A stretch of DNA of 64,000 bases, taken from Nocardia xishanensis NBRC 101358. GTDB lineage: Bacteria; Actinomycetota; Actinomycetes; Mycobacteriales; Mycobacteriaceae. The position numbers were made by a program, and so were the translations under genes. Below, one piece after another: positions 52,190 through 59,929 of this stretch. The number at the start of each line of letters is the position of its first letter. Position 1 is the stretch's first letter. The notes under the pieces are model-generated. The model worked only from the letters and a program-made list of their open reading frames with translations, made no database searches and had not been told where the DNA came from. Where the stretch lies: positions 16,458-80,457 of the forward strand of contig NZ_BDCF01000034.1 of assembly GCF_001613365.1 (NCBI RefSeq). Reading direction: 5' to 3'.

Positions 52190-53809
52190 TCAGTGTCCGC
52201 TCAGCCAGGTGTCGAAGAACTGCAACCGCGCCGAGGCCTCGAACTTCAGGTCCCTGGCGTGCCCGGCGGCGCCGATCGCCTGGGAGAGTTCGATGGTCGG
52301 GATCCACAGCCCGGCCTCGAGCACCTGCTCCTGCGCGGTGCGGATGAGCGCGGCGCGCGCGGCGGGATCGGCGGTGCTGAGCTGGCTGCGCAGTACGTCG
52401 TCCAGCGCGGGAATGCTCTCGCGTGCATTGAAGTTGCGGCCGTCCACACTGAAAGTCGTGCGCAGGATGTCGCCGTCGGCGCGGGTGGAGTTGTAGTAGG
52501 TGGCGTCGAAATCCTTGGCGTTCTGTCGCGCGGTGTTCTCCGGTCCTGACACCAGGTCGAGCTTCAGTTCCACGCCGACCTGCCGCAGCTGCTGCTGCAC
52601 CAGTTCCAGGATGGCCTGGTTGCCCGCGAACGCCTGGCTGAACAGCACCGAGAAGGACAGGCGCTCACCGTTCTTCGCGCGGATGCCGTCGCCGCCCGGC
52701 GTCCAGCCCGCCTGATCCAGGATGCTCTTCGCCTTGGCCGGGTCGTAGCCCACCCGCGCGGAGAGGTCCTGGTAGCCGGGCGTGGCGCTGGCCAGCGGAC
52801 CGGTGGCAGGCTTGAACTGCGGGCCGAGCACAGTGTCCACCAACTGCTTTCGGTCGATGGCGGGCAGCAGCGCCTGGCGCACCGCCGGATCGCGCAGCGG
52901 ACCGCGAGTCACGTTGGGCTGAAAGCCGAACGGCACACCGGGATTGGCCGTGCTGAGCAGGCGCGCGCCCGCCGCCTCCAGCTGGGGCACGTCCTGCGGC
53001 AGCGCGTCGCTGATCGCGTCGAGCTGACCGGAGACGAGACTGCCGGTGCGCACGCCGGATTCGGGCACCACCGTGAACTCGATGCGGTCCAGGTAGGCCT
53101 CGCCCTGGTGCGCGAACACAGCGGAGCCCCAGCCGTATCCGGCCCGCTTGGCCAGCGTCGCCGACTGATCCTGCCGCCAGCCCGCGTAGGTGAACGGCCC
53201 GCTGCCGATGTTGTCGCCGACGCAACGCTGGTCGGCGGGCTCGGCCGTCGTCGCGTCGGCGAGGATGCCGAGCTGCACGGTCGACGAGGCTTGCAGGAAC
53301 TGGGCATTGGGCTGGCTGAACTCGACGCGCGCGGTGAGCCGGTCCACGGCGGTGGTGCCCACGTAGTTGGTGAGATAGCTGGCGCCGAGCGGCGCCTTCG
53401 CCCCGCCCAGCCGCAGCACCGAATCGAAGGTGTTGCGCACCGATTCCGCGGTGAGCGGTGTGCCGTCGCTGAAGGTGACGCCGTCGGCGAGGTGGAAGGT
53501 GAACACCTTCGCGTCCGGGCTGATCTCCCAGCTGCGCGCCAGCCAGGGTTTGATCTCGCCCGTCCGCGGATCCTGATCGGTGAGCGAATCGACGATCTGC
53601 CGCGCGACGTAGATGGTCTGGTTGGTGCCGGACTGCGCCGGATCCGAGCAGGTCGGCGGCTGGGACAGCCCGTAGCGCAGCGTGCCGCCCGGCCGAGGCG
53701 GACCCGCGTCGCCCCCCGGCGCACTCGAATCGCTGCCGCATGCGGCCATGGCGCTCGTCGTGGCGAGCGCGCCGACCAGCGCGAGAATTCGATGGCGGAT
53801 TCGGATCAC
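52190..53809 (-). CDS. Solute-binding lipoprotein, family 5 (DppA/OppA-like)
   Basis: A 539-residue exported lipoprotein. The signal peptide ends in lipobox TSAMAACGS (Cys near residue 24). Family 5 features include PGGTLRYGLSQPPTC, WEISPDAKVFTFHLADGVTFSDGTPL and RNTFDSVLRL. It would capture the solute for the DppBC-type permeases downstream. GTG 53809 overlaps the LLM stop (GTGA). Family 5 proteins bind peptides, nickel chelates, or other small solutes, so the ligand must come from experiment. Confidence 0.88.
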   Translation of the reverse strand: MIRIRHRILALVGALATTSAMAACGSDSSAPGGDAGPPRPGGTLRYGLSQPPTCSDPAQSGTNQTIYVARQIVDSLTDQDPRTGEIKPWLARSWEISPDAKVFTFHLADGVTFSDGTPLTAESVRNTFDSVLRLGGAKAPLGASYLTNYVGTTAVDRLTARVEFSQPNAQFLQASSTVQLGILADATTAEPADQRCVGDNIGSGPFTYAGWRQDQSATLAKRAGYGWGSAVFAHQGEAYLDRIEFTVVPESGVRTGSLVSGQLDAISDALPQDVPQLEAAGARLLSTANPGVPFGFQPNVTRGPLRDPAVRQALLPAIDRKQLVDTVLGPQFKPATGPLASATPGYQDLSARVGYDPAKAKSILDQAGWTPGGDGIRAKNGERLSFSVLFSQAFAGNQAILELVQQQLRQVGVELKLDLVSGPENTARQNAKDFDATYYNSTRADGDILRTTFSVDGRNFNARESIPALDDVLRSQLSTADPAARAALIRTAQEQVLEAGLWIPTIELSQAIGAAGHARDLKFEASARLQFFDTWLSGH

Positions 53810-54885
53810 GGTGTCACTCCAATGAGTTCGCTACTTGAGGTGTCGGTGGCCAACGGCCTGCTTGGAATTCGGCGGCGCAGCTCTGGCGCCACCTCGGACT
53901 GGAAGAGTTCGAGGCTGTCGCGGTGCTCGGCCACGGTGCGCCCGTCGCGCTCGGCGGACAGGTGGATCACCTCGTGACCGAATCGCTCGTGCTGGCGGCC
54001 GACCTTGTCGATGACCTGTTCCGGACTCCCGATCAGCGCGGAACTGCGGGCGACGAAATCATCGAAGGTCTCGAACACGATGGGCAGACGGAGCTTTCGG
54101 CTCAGCGCCAGCCGCGCCTCGAAGATCGGACGGTAGGCGTCCAGCGCCTGCTGCGAGGTGCGCGCCACGTGGAAGCCCGCGGTGCCCGCCCCGACCAGCG
54201 CCTCGGCCGGGTCGTGACCGTAGTGCTCCCACCGCTCCCGGTAGTGGCCGACCAGCTCGGCGTAGGGCTCTATCGGGTTGGTGACATTGGCCGAGAACAG
54301 CGGATCACCGTGGCGCGCGGCGAGTTCCACCGAATCGCGACTGGTCGCGCTGCCGTGCCAGATCCTGATGCGCGGCTGCAGCGGTCGCGGTAGCGCCTTG
54401 GCGTTCTCCAGCGGCGGACGGAACCGACCCGGCCAGGTGACGCTGTCGGAGGCCCACAGCTGCCGGAACAGCTCGTAGCCTTCGCGATTGCGCTCCCACT
54501 GATCGTCCGTGGTGACGTGGAACAGCTGAGCCTGCGCCGCGCCGTTGCCCTTGCCGATGATCAGTTCGAGGCGGCCGCCCGCGAGGTTGTCCAGCGTCGA
54601 GTAGTCCTCGAAGGCCCGCACCGGATCGAGCAGGCTCAGCGTCGTCACCGCGGTGAACAGCGTGATGCGCGAGGTGACGGCCGCTATGTGGGACAGGATC
54701 ACCGGCGGCGCCGCGGACAGGAACGGGTCCTCGTGGCGCTCACCGACGGCGAAACCGTCGTAGCCGAGATCCTCGGCGAGCCTGGCCTGTTCGACCACGG
54801 ATCGCAATCGCTCCCTGGTGTCGGGCAGCACGCCCGTCCGCGGATCCGGCACCCGCGTCACCAGCGTGAACAACAGGAACTTCAT
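53806..54885 (-). CDS. Luciferase-like (LLM) flavin-dependent monooxygenase
   Basis: A 359-residue LLM protein, the first of four in the operon. It starts MKFLLFTLVTR and shows GFAVGERHEDPFLSAAPP, LELIIGKGNG and IWHGSATSRDSVELAA. ATG 54885 is preferred because GGGAGG lies 7 nt upstream and it overlaps the GNAT stop as ATGA; an ATG five codons earlier also exists. It lies between the two importer sets, consistent with degradation of an imported solute. Confidence 0.87.
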   Translation of the reverse strand: MKFLLFTLVTRVPDPRTGVLPDTRERLRSVVEQARLAEDLGYDGFAVGERHEDPFLSAAPPVILSHIAAVTSRITLFTAVTTLSLLDPVRAFEDYSTLDNLAGGRLELIIGKGNGAAQAQLFHVTTDDQWERNREGYELFRQLWASDSVTWPGRFRPPLENAKALPRPLQPRIRIWHGSATSRDSVELAARHGDPLFSANVTNPIEPYAELVGHYRERWEHYGHDPAEALVGAGTAGFHVARTSQQALDAYRPIFEARLALSRKLRLPIVFETFDDFVARSSALIGSPEQVIDKVGRQHERFGHEVIHLSAERDGRTVAEHRDSLELFQSEVAPELRRRIPSRPLATDTSSSELIGVTP

Positions 54886-55400
54886 GCCGTCGCCTCCCAT
54901 GCGCCGTGGTCGAGGAACTTCTCGAAGGGGTGCGGCCCGATCTCCTCCGGGGACAGCGCGGAGTCGTAGAGCGCGGTGTACCCGGCCGCCAGGTACAGGC
55001 CGACGGCTTCGGGCTGGCGCGGTCCGGTGGTCAGGTAGACGCGCCGGTAGCCCCGATCGGCGATCTCGGTCTCCAACCGCTCCAGCACGAACCGGCCGAG
55101 GCCCTGCCTGCGGTGCTCGCGGGCGGTCCAGATCCGTTTGAGTTCCGCGGTGGTCGGGTCGAACTGCTGGAAAGCGCCGCCCGCCACCGGTTCTCCGTCC
55201 TGGGTCACCACGAGCAGGCCGCCCTCCGGCGGGGCGAAGTGCGCGGCCGGATATCCGCGAAGATCGGAGTGCACCTCGCCGGGGGTGCGTCCGTAGCGGT
55301 TGCTGTACTCGAGCGCCAGTTCGGCGAGCAGCGGCGCGGCCAGCGGGTCGTCCTGGGCGATCCAGTGCGCCCTGCGGATCGTCGATACTCCGTACGGCAT
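54882..55400 (-). CDS. GNAT-family N-acetyltransferase
   Basis: A 172-residue acetyl-CoA-dependent acyltransferase. The acetyl-CoA loop REHRRQGLGRFVLERLE is near residues 93-109, and the C-terminal YLAAGYTAL is typical. The substrate is unknown. In a sulfur operon it could acetylate a sulfur amino acid, as some cysteine/methionine-derivative pathways do, but this is only context. It starts 4 nt after the upstream binding-protein stop and overlaps the LLM gene. Confidence 0.85.
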   Translation of the reverse strand: MPYGVSTIRRAHWIAQDDPLAAPLLAELALEYSNRYGRTPGEVHSDLRGYPAAHFAPPEGGLLVVTQDGEPVAGGAFQQFDPTTAELKRIWTAREHRRQGLGRFVLERLETEIADRGYRRVYLTTGPRQPEAVGLYLAAGYTALYDSALSPEEIGPHPFEKFLDHGAWEATA

Positions 55401-55404
55401 CGGG

Positions 55405-56364
55405 TCACCGCTGCTTCGGCAGGCCGGGCGGATTGATCCGCGACTCGGTGATGGCCTCGGTCTGCAAGCCCCAGCGATCGATGACCCGCTGGTAGAGCCC
55501 GGACTCGATGGCGTGGCGCAGCGCCTTCTGCACCGGGCCGATCAGCCCGTTGTTCTTCTTGGTCAGTACGCCGATCTCGCCCTGCAGCGCCTCGCCCGCG
55601 CCGGAGAACGTCGCCACGATCTTGGTCTGGTTCGCCGTCCGCGCGTGGTAGATCGCCGTCGGATTCGGGCCGAGGTAGCCATCGAGCCGCTGTGAGGCGA
55701 GCGCCAGGTAGTAGTCGCTCGTTTTGTCGTAGTAAGTGATCTCGATCGCGGGCAGTCCCTCGGCTCGATTCTGCTCGTTCCACTTCACCAGCAGCTGTTC
55801 CTGGTTGGTTCCGGTGCCGACACCGATGCGCTTGCCCGCCAGGCTCTTACGGTCCTGGTACCGCAGATCGCTCTGCGCGGGCACTTCCAGCGCGACGTTG
55901 TCGTTGCGGTAGGTGGCGAAGTCGTACTTCTCCTTGCGCTCCTCGGTGACGGTCACGTTCGAGATGAACGCGTCCACCTCGCCCGAATCGACGCGCACGA
56001 AGTTCTGCGACCAATCGGCCACGCCCGCGACCAGTTTCAGCCCCAGGATGTCGGCGACGAGCGAGGCGAAGTCGACCTCGGAGCCGACCACAGTCTTGTC
56101 GTCGGTGGCGTAGAAGCGCAGCGGCGGCGCGGTGCCCGACGCGCCGGTCACCACCAGGGTGCCGCGGTCCCGGATGGCCTGGGGGACCTCGGCGGCGATG
56201 GCGTCGACCTTGTCCGCGCGGACGCGCCCTGACTGTTGCGGCGACAGATCGAAGGCGACCGTGCCGTCGGAGGAGACCTGGAGGTCTTCGTCGGGATCGG
56301 TGCCGCACGCGGTGACCAGCAGTGCGGCCGCCGCTAGTGCGCCGACCATGGCGGAGAGCTTCAT
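55405..56364 (-). CDS. Solute-binding lipoprotein, family 3 (amino-acid/cystine-like)
   Basis: A 319-residue lipoprotein whose signal MKLSAMVGALAAAALLVTACG has its lipobox Cys near residue 20. The mature part has the family 3 pattern: GTLVVTGASGTAPPLRFYA, then VDAFISNVTVTEERKEKYDF and GKRIGVGTGTNQEQLL. Such proteins feed polar amino acid transporters including cystine uptake. ATG 56364 is chosen because it starts the signal peptide directly; an ATG nine codons earlier lacks support. An 82-nt gap separates it from the ATPase gene upstream. Confidence 0.88.
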   Translation of the reverse strand: MKLSAMVGALAAAALLVTACGTDPDEDLQVSSDGTVAFDLSPQQSGRVRADKVDAIAAEVPQAIRDRGTLVVTGASGTAPPLRFYATDDKTVVGSEVDFASLVADILGLKLVAGVADWSQNFVRVDSGEVDAFISNVTVTEERKEKYDFATYRNDNVALEVPAQSDLRYQDRKSLAGKRIGVGTGTNQEQLLVKWNEQNRAEGLPAIEITYYDKTSDYYLALASQRLDGYLGPNPTAIYHARTANQTKIVATFSGAGEALQGEIGVLTKKNNGLIGPVQKALRHAIESGLYQRVIDRWGLQTEAITESRINPPGLPKQR

Positions 56365-56446
56365 CGGGAACCTGTTCGTGGGTGGGAGCATCGGGGCGCT
56401 CGCCGGATCGAGCGCGGAAGCGCTGATCGGACCGAGCGCGTGGCGC

Positions 56447-57220
56447 TCAACGGACTCGGGACAGAAATGCGCGGGTGCGCGGATGTCTGGGGTCGTCCAG
56501 GACCTCGGCGGGCGGGCCCTTTTCGACGATCACGCCCGCGTCGAGGAACACCACCGTGTCGGCGACCTCGCGGGCGAAACCGATTTCGTGCGTGACGATC
56601 ACCAGCGCGGTGCCGTCGTCGGCCAGATCGCGGATGACGTCGAGCACCTCACCCACCAGCTCCGGATCCAGCGCCGAGGTCGGCTCGTCGAACAGGATCA
56701 CCCTCGGCCGCACGGCCAGCGCCCTGGCGATCGCCACCCGCTGCTGCTGCCCGCCGGACAGCCTGCGCGGATAGGCGTCGGCCAGTTCGCCGATGCCGAC
56801 CCGCTCGAGCAGCGCCTTCGCCTCGCGCTCGACCTCGGCGCGGTCCCTGCGCTGGGCGGTGAGCGGCGCGATGGTGACGTTCTCCAGCGCCGTGAGATGC
56901 GGGAAGAGGTTGAACTGCTGGAAGACGAAACCGATGCGGGCGCGCTGCTTGCGGACGTCGCGGTCGGAGAGCGGATGCAAGACGTTGCGCCGCAGGCGAT
57001 AACCGATCAGCTCGCCGTCGATGTGCACGGTGCCCGCGTCGACCGGTTCCAGGTGGTTCAGCACCCGCAGCAGGGTCGACTTGCCCGATCCGGACGGGCC
57101 GATGACGGCCACCACCTCGCCCGCTCGCACGGTCAGGTCGATGCCGTGCAGGATCTTGTTGCGCCCGAATGACTTTCGCACACCGCTGACCAGCAGGGCG
57201 GGCGTCTCCTGCGCGGTCAT
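56447..57220 (-). CDS. Amino-acid-type ABC transporter ATPase
   Basis: A 257-residue single ABC ATPase with Walker A GPSGSGKST, Q-loop FVFQQFNLFPHLT, signature RLSGGQQQRVAIARAL and Walker B LFDEPTSALDPE, all typical of GlnQ/TcyC-type importers. It carries an insertion of about 15 residues after YRLRRNVLHPL that is common in actinobacterial versions. Overlaps the permease stop as ATGA. It powers the family 3 system together with the long permease. Confidence 0.9.
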   Translation of the reverse strand: MTAQETPALLVSGVRKSFGRNKILHGIDLTVRAGEVVAVIGPSGSGKSTLLRVLNHLEPVDAGTVHIDGELIGYRLRRNVLHPLSDRDVRKQRARIGFVFQQFNLFPHLTALENVTIAPLTAQRRDRAEVEREAKALLERVGIGELADAYPRRLSGGQQQRVAIARALAVRPRVILFDEPTSALDPELVGEVLDVIRDLADDGTALVIVTHEIGFAREVADTVVFLDAGVIVEKGPPAEVLDDPRHPRTRAFLSRVR

Positions 57221-58581
57221 CGGGTCGCTCCCCGCGGCGCGGCGGGCCCGAATTCGGCGAGCTCGCCGATCCGCTGACGCAGCTTCTGCAACGGCGTCGG
57301 CGGCGGGGTGCGTTGCGCGCCCTTGGCGTAGTGGCGCTCGATGTAGTACTGCGCCACCGTGAGAATCGTGGTCAGCACGATGTACCAGACCGTGGCGACC
57401 ATCAGCAGCGGCACCACGCGCCCGTTGCGGCCGTAGATCACCTGGACCTGATAGAACAGCTCCGCGATCGCCATCACCGAGACGATCGAGGTGCCCTTGA
57501 ACAGGCTGATCACCTCGTTGGTGGCGTTCGGCAGGATCGAGCGCATGGCCTGCGGCGCCACGATGGTGCGGAACTGCCGCCAGCGCGGAATACCCAGCGC
57601 CGCCGCCGCTTCCAGCTGGCCGGGATCGACCGAGATGAGCCCGGCGCGGATGATCTCGGCCGAGTACGCGGCCTGGTGCAGCGCGAGACCGATCACCGCG
57701 GCGGTGAATCCGCTGATCACGCCGTTGACTTCGAAGGTGAGGAACGAGGGTCCGAACGGGATGCCGAGCGAGAGAGTCTGATACAGGTAGGCGATGTTGA
57801 ACCAGAACAGCAGCTGCACGATCATCGGTATCGAGCGGAACGCCCAGATGTAGGCCCACGAGATCACCCGCAGCACCGGATTGTTCGACAGCCGCGCCAC
57901 GGCGAGCAGGGTGCCGATCAGGAAGCCGAGCGCGGTGCCCCACAGGGTCAGTTCCAGGGTCACCCGCAGCGCGGTCAGCACCGACCGCGCGGTGAAGTAT
58001 TTCGCGAATGTCGGCCAGTCCCATCCGGGATTGGTGACCAGACCGTGCACGAACTGGGCGAGCAGGACCAAGGCGGCCGCGCTGACCACCCAGCGCCACG
58101 GGTGGCGGGTGCGCGCGACCGTCGGAGCGAGCGGGTCGGAATCGATGCCGAGTTGCGCGACAGTGTCACCGGTCGGCCCGGACGTATCGGTTGTCGCCGC
58201 GGTGGCGGGTGTCGTGGTAGCGCTGGCCACGCCGTCGTCGAGCTGTGCGTCATCGAGTTGTGTTGCGGCGTCGAAGTTCTCGCTGACGTCGCGCTGTCCG
58301 GTGCTGTCGAGCTGTACGGCGGTGTTGCGCTGCGCGTTGCTGTTGTGCTGCGCGCTGCCGCTGCGCTGTACTGCGATGTCGCGCTGCGCTGTGCCATCGC
58401 GCTGCGCTGTGCCATCGCGCTGCGCTGTGCCATCGCGCTGCGCGTTGCCGTCGCGCTGTGCTGTGGTGTTGTGCTGCGCGGTGGTGTCGCGCTGCGCGGT
58501 GCCGTCGCCGGGTGTTCGCGCGGAGCCGGGTGGTTCGGCGTCGGATGCCGCGGCGGCGTCGGGTGCGAGAGACGCACTCAT
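57217..58581 (-). CDS. Amino-acid-type ABC permease with twelve N-terminal hexapeptide repeats
   Basis: First gene of the S-box operon. The C-terminal 290 residues are a normal HisM/TcyB-type permease: helices, the EAA loop QLEAAAALGIPRWRQFRTIVAPQ and NEVISLFKGTS. In front lies an extra hydrophilic region of about 150 residues, within which twelve hexapeptides (consensus DGTAQR) run in tandem, followed by an Asp/Thr-rich linker. Usual family members are 220-290 residues; this one has 454. ATG 58581 has GAAGG about 9 nt upstream. A start after the repeats cannot be excluded, though no strong ribosome site was seen there. Confidence 0.85.
   Translation of the reverse strand: MSASLAPDAAAASDAEPPGSARTPGDGTAQRDTTAQHNTTAQRDGNAQRDGTAQRDGTAQRDGTAQRDIAVQRSGSAQHNSNAQRNTAVQLDSTGQRDVSENFDAATQLDDAQLDDGVASATTTPATAATTDTSGPTGDTVAQLGIDSDPLAPTVARTRHPWRWVVSAAALVLLAQFVHGLVTNPGWDWPTFAKYFTARSVLTALRVTLELTLWGTALGFLIGTLLAVARLSNNPVLRVISWAYIWAFRSIPMIVQLLFWFNIAYLYQTLSLGIPFGPSFLTFEVNGVISGFTAAVIGLALHQAAYSAEIIRAGLISVDPGQLEAAAALGIPRWRQFRTIVAPQAMRSILPNATNEVISLFKGTSIVSVMAIAELFYQVQVIYGRNGRVVPLLMVATVWYIVLTTILTVAQYYIERHYAKGAQRTPPPTPLQKLRQRIGELAEFGPAAPRGATR
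58291..58506 (-). repeat. Twelve in-frame 18-bp tandem repeats
   Basis: Units start at 58291 and every 18 bp to 58489. Three neighbouring copies (58381, 58399, 58417) are identical, GCGCTGCGCTGTGCCATC on the plus strand; the others differ by 2-8 bases. The array encodes twelve hexapeptides of the DGTAQR type. Identical copies suggest recent expansion and likely length variation between strains. Confidence 0.92.
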
Positions 58582-59147
58582 GTTCGGGCCCTTCGGAGGA
58601 TCTCGGACGATCGCGCCTGGCGCTGGTCGGGTCGTCACCCGGCCAGCGACGGGTGCAAGGTCTGGCGCGTCAGCGCGGACAGCTGGCCGGGGTGGGACGG
58701 CGGGTCGTACCGGGGTGTCGCGTCCGGCGGGCGCCACTGCGGGGGCAGATCATTCGGTCCTCCATCGTTCCTGGCGGAAGCACCCGCACCCGATGGCCGG
58801 GGGGTTGCTGCGACGTCGGCGAGCCAGGTCTCTCGGTCGCTCTGGATGGTTTTGCGGACCCTGGTCCGCTCCGGGTGCAGCGGGGGTCGAGCCGAATCAT
58901 CATGCGGAGGGAGGCCGGAACCGGACAAGGTTAGAAATCAGGGTGAGCACAGCCCTTTCGCGGGTCATCGCGGAGTGTGATCATTGCGCGGTCGACAGGG
59001 CTCGAACCCGGAAACCGGGAAGCGCTTCTCGACCCGGCGCACGGGCGCAAGCCGACGCGCCGAAAAATTGCCGATTCGTAAAACAGCTGCTGAGCGAGTT
59101 TGCCGGAGTACCGTGTCCTCACCGTGTCGACGATGAGGAGCACCGCT
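58582..59147. promoter_or_regulatory. Divergent region ahead of the sulfur operon
   Basis: 566 bp between the permease and a secreted-protein gene. It carries the S-box aptamer (58761-58850) and about 180 nt of leader between aptamer and permease ATG, where an expression platform should lie; no clear terminator hairpin was recognised there. Operon promoter elements should lie beyond 58850. A 97-codon minus-strand frame across the aptamer has no protein features and is not called. Confidence 0.5.
58761..58850 (-). ncRNA. SAM riboswitch aptamer, S-box type
   Basis: Read on the minus strand, the 90-nt segment has closing-helix halves CCATC and GATGG. Inside are the S-box core blocks GAGAGACCTGGCTCG, then GACGTCGCAGCAACC, a GC-rich variable hairpin, and GGTGCTTCCGCCAGGAAC. 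The order and spacing match actinobacterial S-box leaders that bind S-adenosylmethionine and shut off sulfur genes. It stands 180 nt ahead of the first gene of the importer/monooxygenase operon. SAM-I versus the related SAM-I/IV arrangement was not resolved. Confidence 0.82.
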
Positions 59148-59849
59148 GTGACTTTGTTGCGTCGCTTCACCACTCTCACCGCCGCCGCGACCGGATCGGT
59201 CGCACTGGCCTTCGGTTTCTGCGCCCCCGCCGTCGCGGCGCCAGCGCCCGCGGCCGACCTGCCTGGCATACAGCAAGCCGCCGCGCCGGGCGATCTGCTG
59301 GGCGCCTACCAATCCACTGTCGAGGCGCTGCGCGGCTTCGGCATGGAGCCGTTCCTTTTTCCGACCGCCGCGGCGTTCTGCGGCGACGGAAGCACTTTGG
59401 GGCTGGTGCCCGCTGTCGCGGGCGCGATGCCGGGACCGTGGCCCAAGACCAACGTCACCATCCCGGGCCTCGACCTGACGGCGGTGCGGTCAGGTCAGAC
59501 CATGTTCACCTTCGTGCCCTACGGCCTCGGCTCGGAGAGCCGGAACACCGCGGGCTTGCAGGTGGCCTGGCTGAACGTGAGCAACGGACGCGGCGGCATC
59601 ACCCCAATGGGCCCGCTCGCCGACATCTTCCGGGCCATGGTGCCCGCCGCGGTCCCCGCCGAGCTGCGCCAGCAGGCAGAACGTGCCATCCAGGACTTCT
59701 TCTTCGCCGCACTCCCCGTGGGTGGTATCCGCGCGGTGCCCGTCGACACAGGTAGGGGCACCGTCCTCGCCGCCGTTTTCGGCAGCGTCGACAACGGCAA
59801 CCGCACCTGCTTCTTCCTGCCGACGGTCGGCATCACCTCGGCGCCGTAA
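59148..59849 (+). CDS. Secreted protein of unknown function
   Basis: A 233-residue exported protein found in mycolata-type genomes. GTG 59148 is chosen because GAGGAG lies 7 nt upstream and a clear signal peptide follows (TLLRRFTTLTAAATGSVALA, cleavage near VAAPAP). The mature part is neutral, rich in Gly/Ala/Pro, and has two Cys (FCGDG and RTCFFLP) that may pair. No catalytic motif was recognised. It is divergent from the S-box operon and convergent with the glycosyltransferase. Confidence 0.75.
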   Translation: MTLLRRFTTLTAAATGSVALAFGFCAPAVAAPAPAADLPGIQQAAAPGDLLGAYQSTVEALRGFGMEPFLFPTAAAFCGDGSTLGLVPAVAGAMPGPWPKTNVTIPGLDLTAVRSGQTMFTFVPYGLGSESRNTAGLQVAWLNVSNGRGGITPMGPLADIFRAMVPAAVPAELRQQAERAIQDFFFAALPVGGIRAVPVDTGRGTVLAAVFGSVDNGNRTCFFLPTVGITSAP

Positions 59850-59859
59850 AGCTCAGCGG

Positions 59860-59921
59860 CGTCGGTTCACCACACACCGACGTTCGTCGCGCACCGGCTC
59901 GGTCCTCGGATCGGGCCGGTG
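59860..59921. terminator. Weak hairpins between convergent genes
   Basis: Two short stems, CGTCGGT/ACCGACG (59860-59882) and CACCGGC/GCCGGTG (59892-59921), fill the 80-bp gap between the secreted protein and the glycosyltransferase. They could end both transcripts; neither has a T-tract. Confidence 0.4.
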
Positions 59922-59929
59922 TCGTCTGT

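Noticed and set aside
58635..58928. A 97-codon minus-strand frame upstream of the permease
   Set aside because: It spans the S-box aptamer, has a Pro/Arg-rich composition without family character and weak ribosome binding; the RNA explanation is better.
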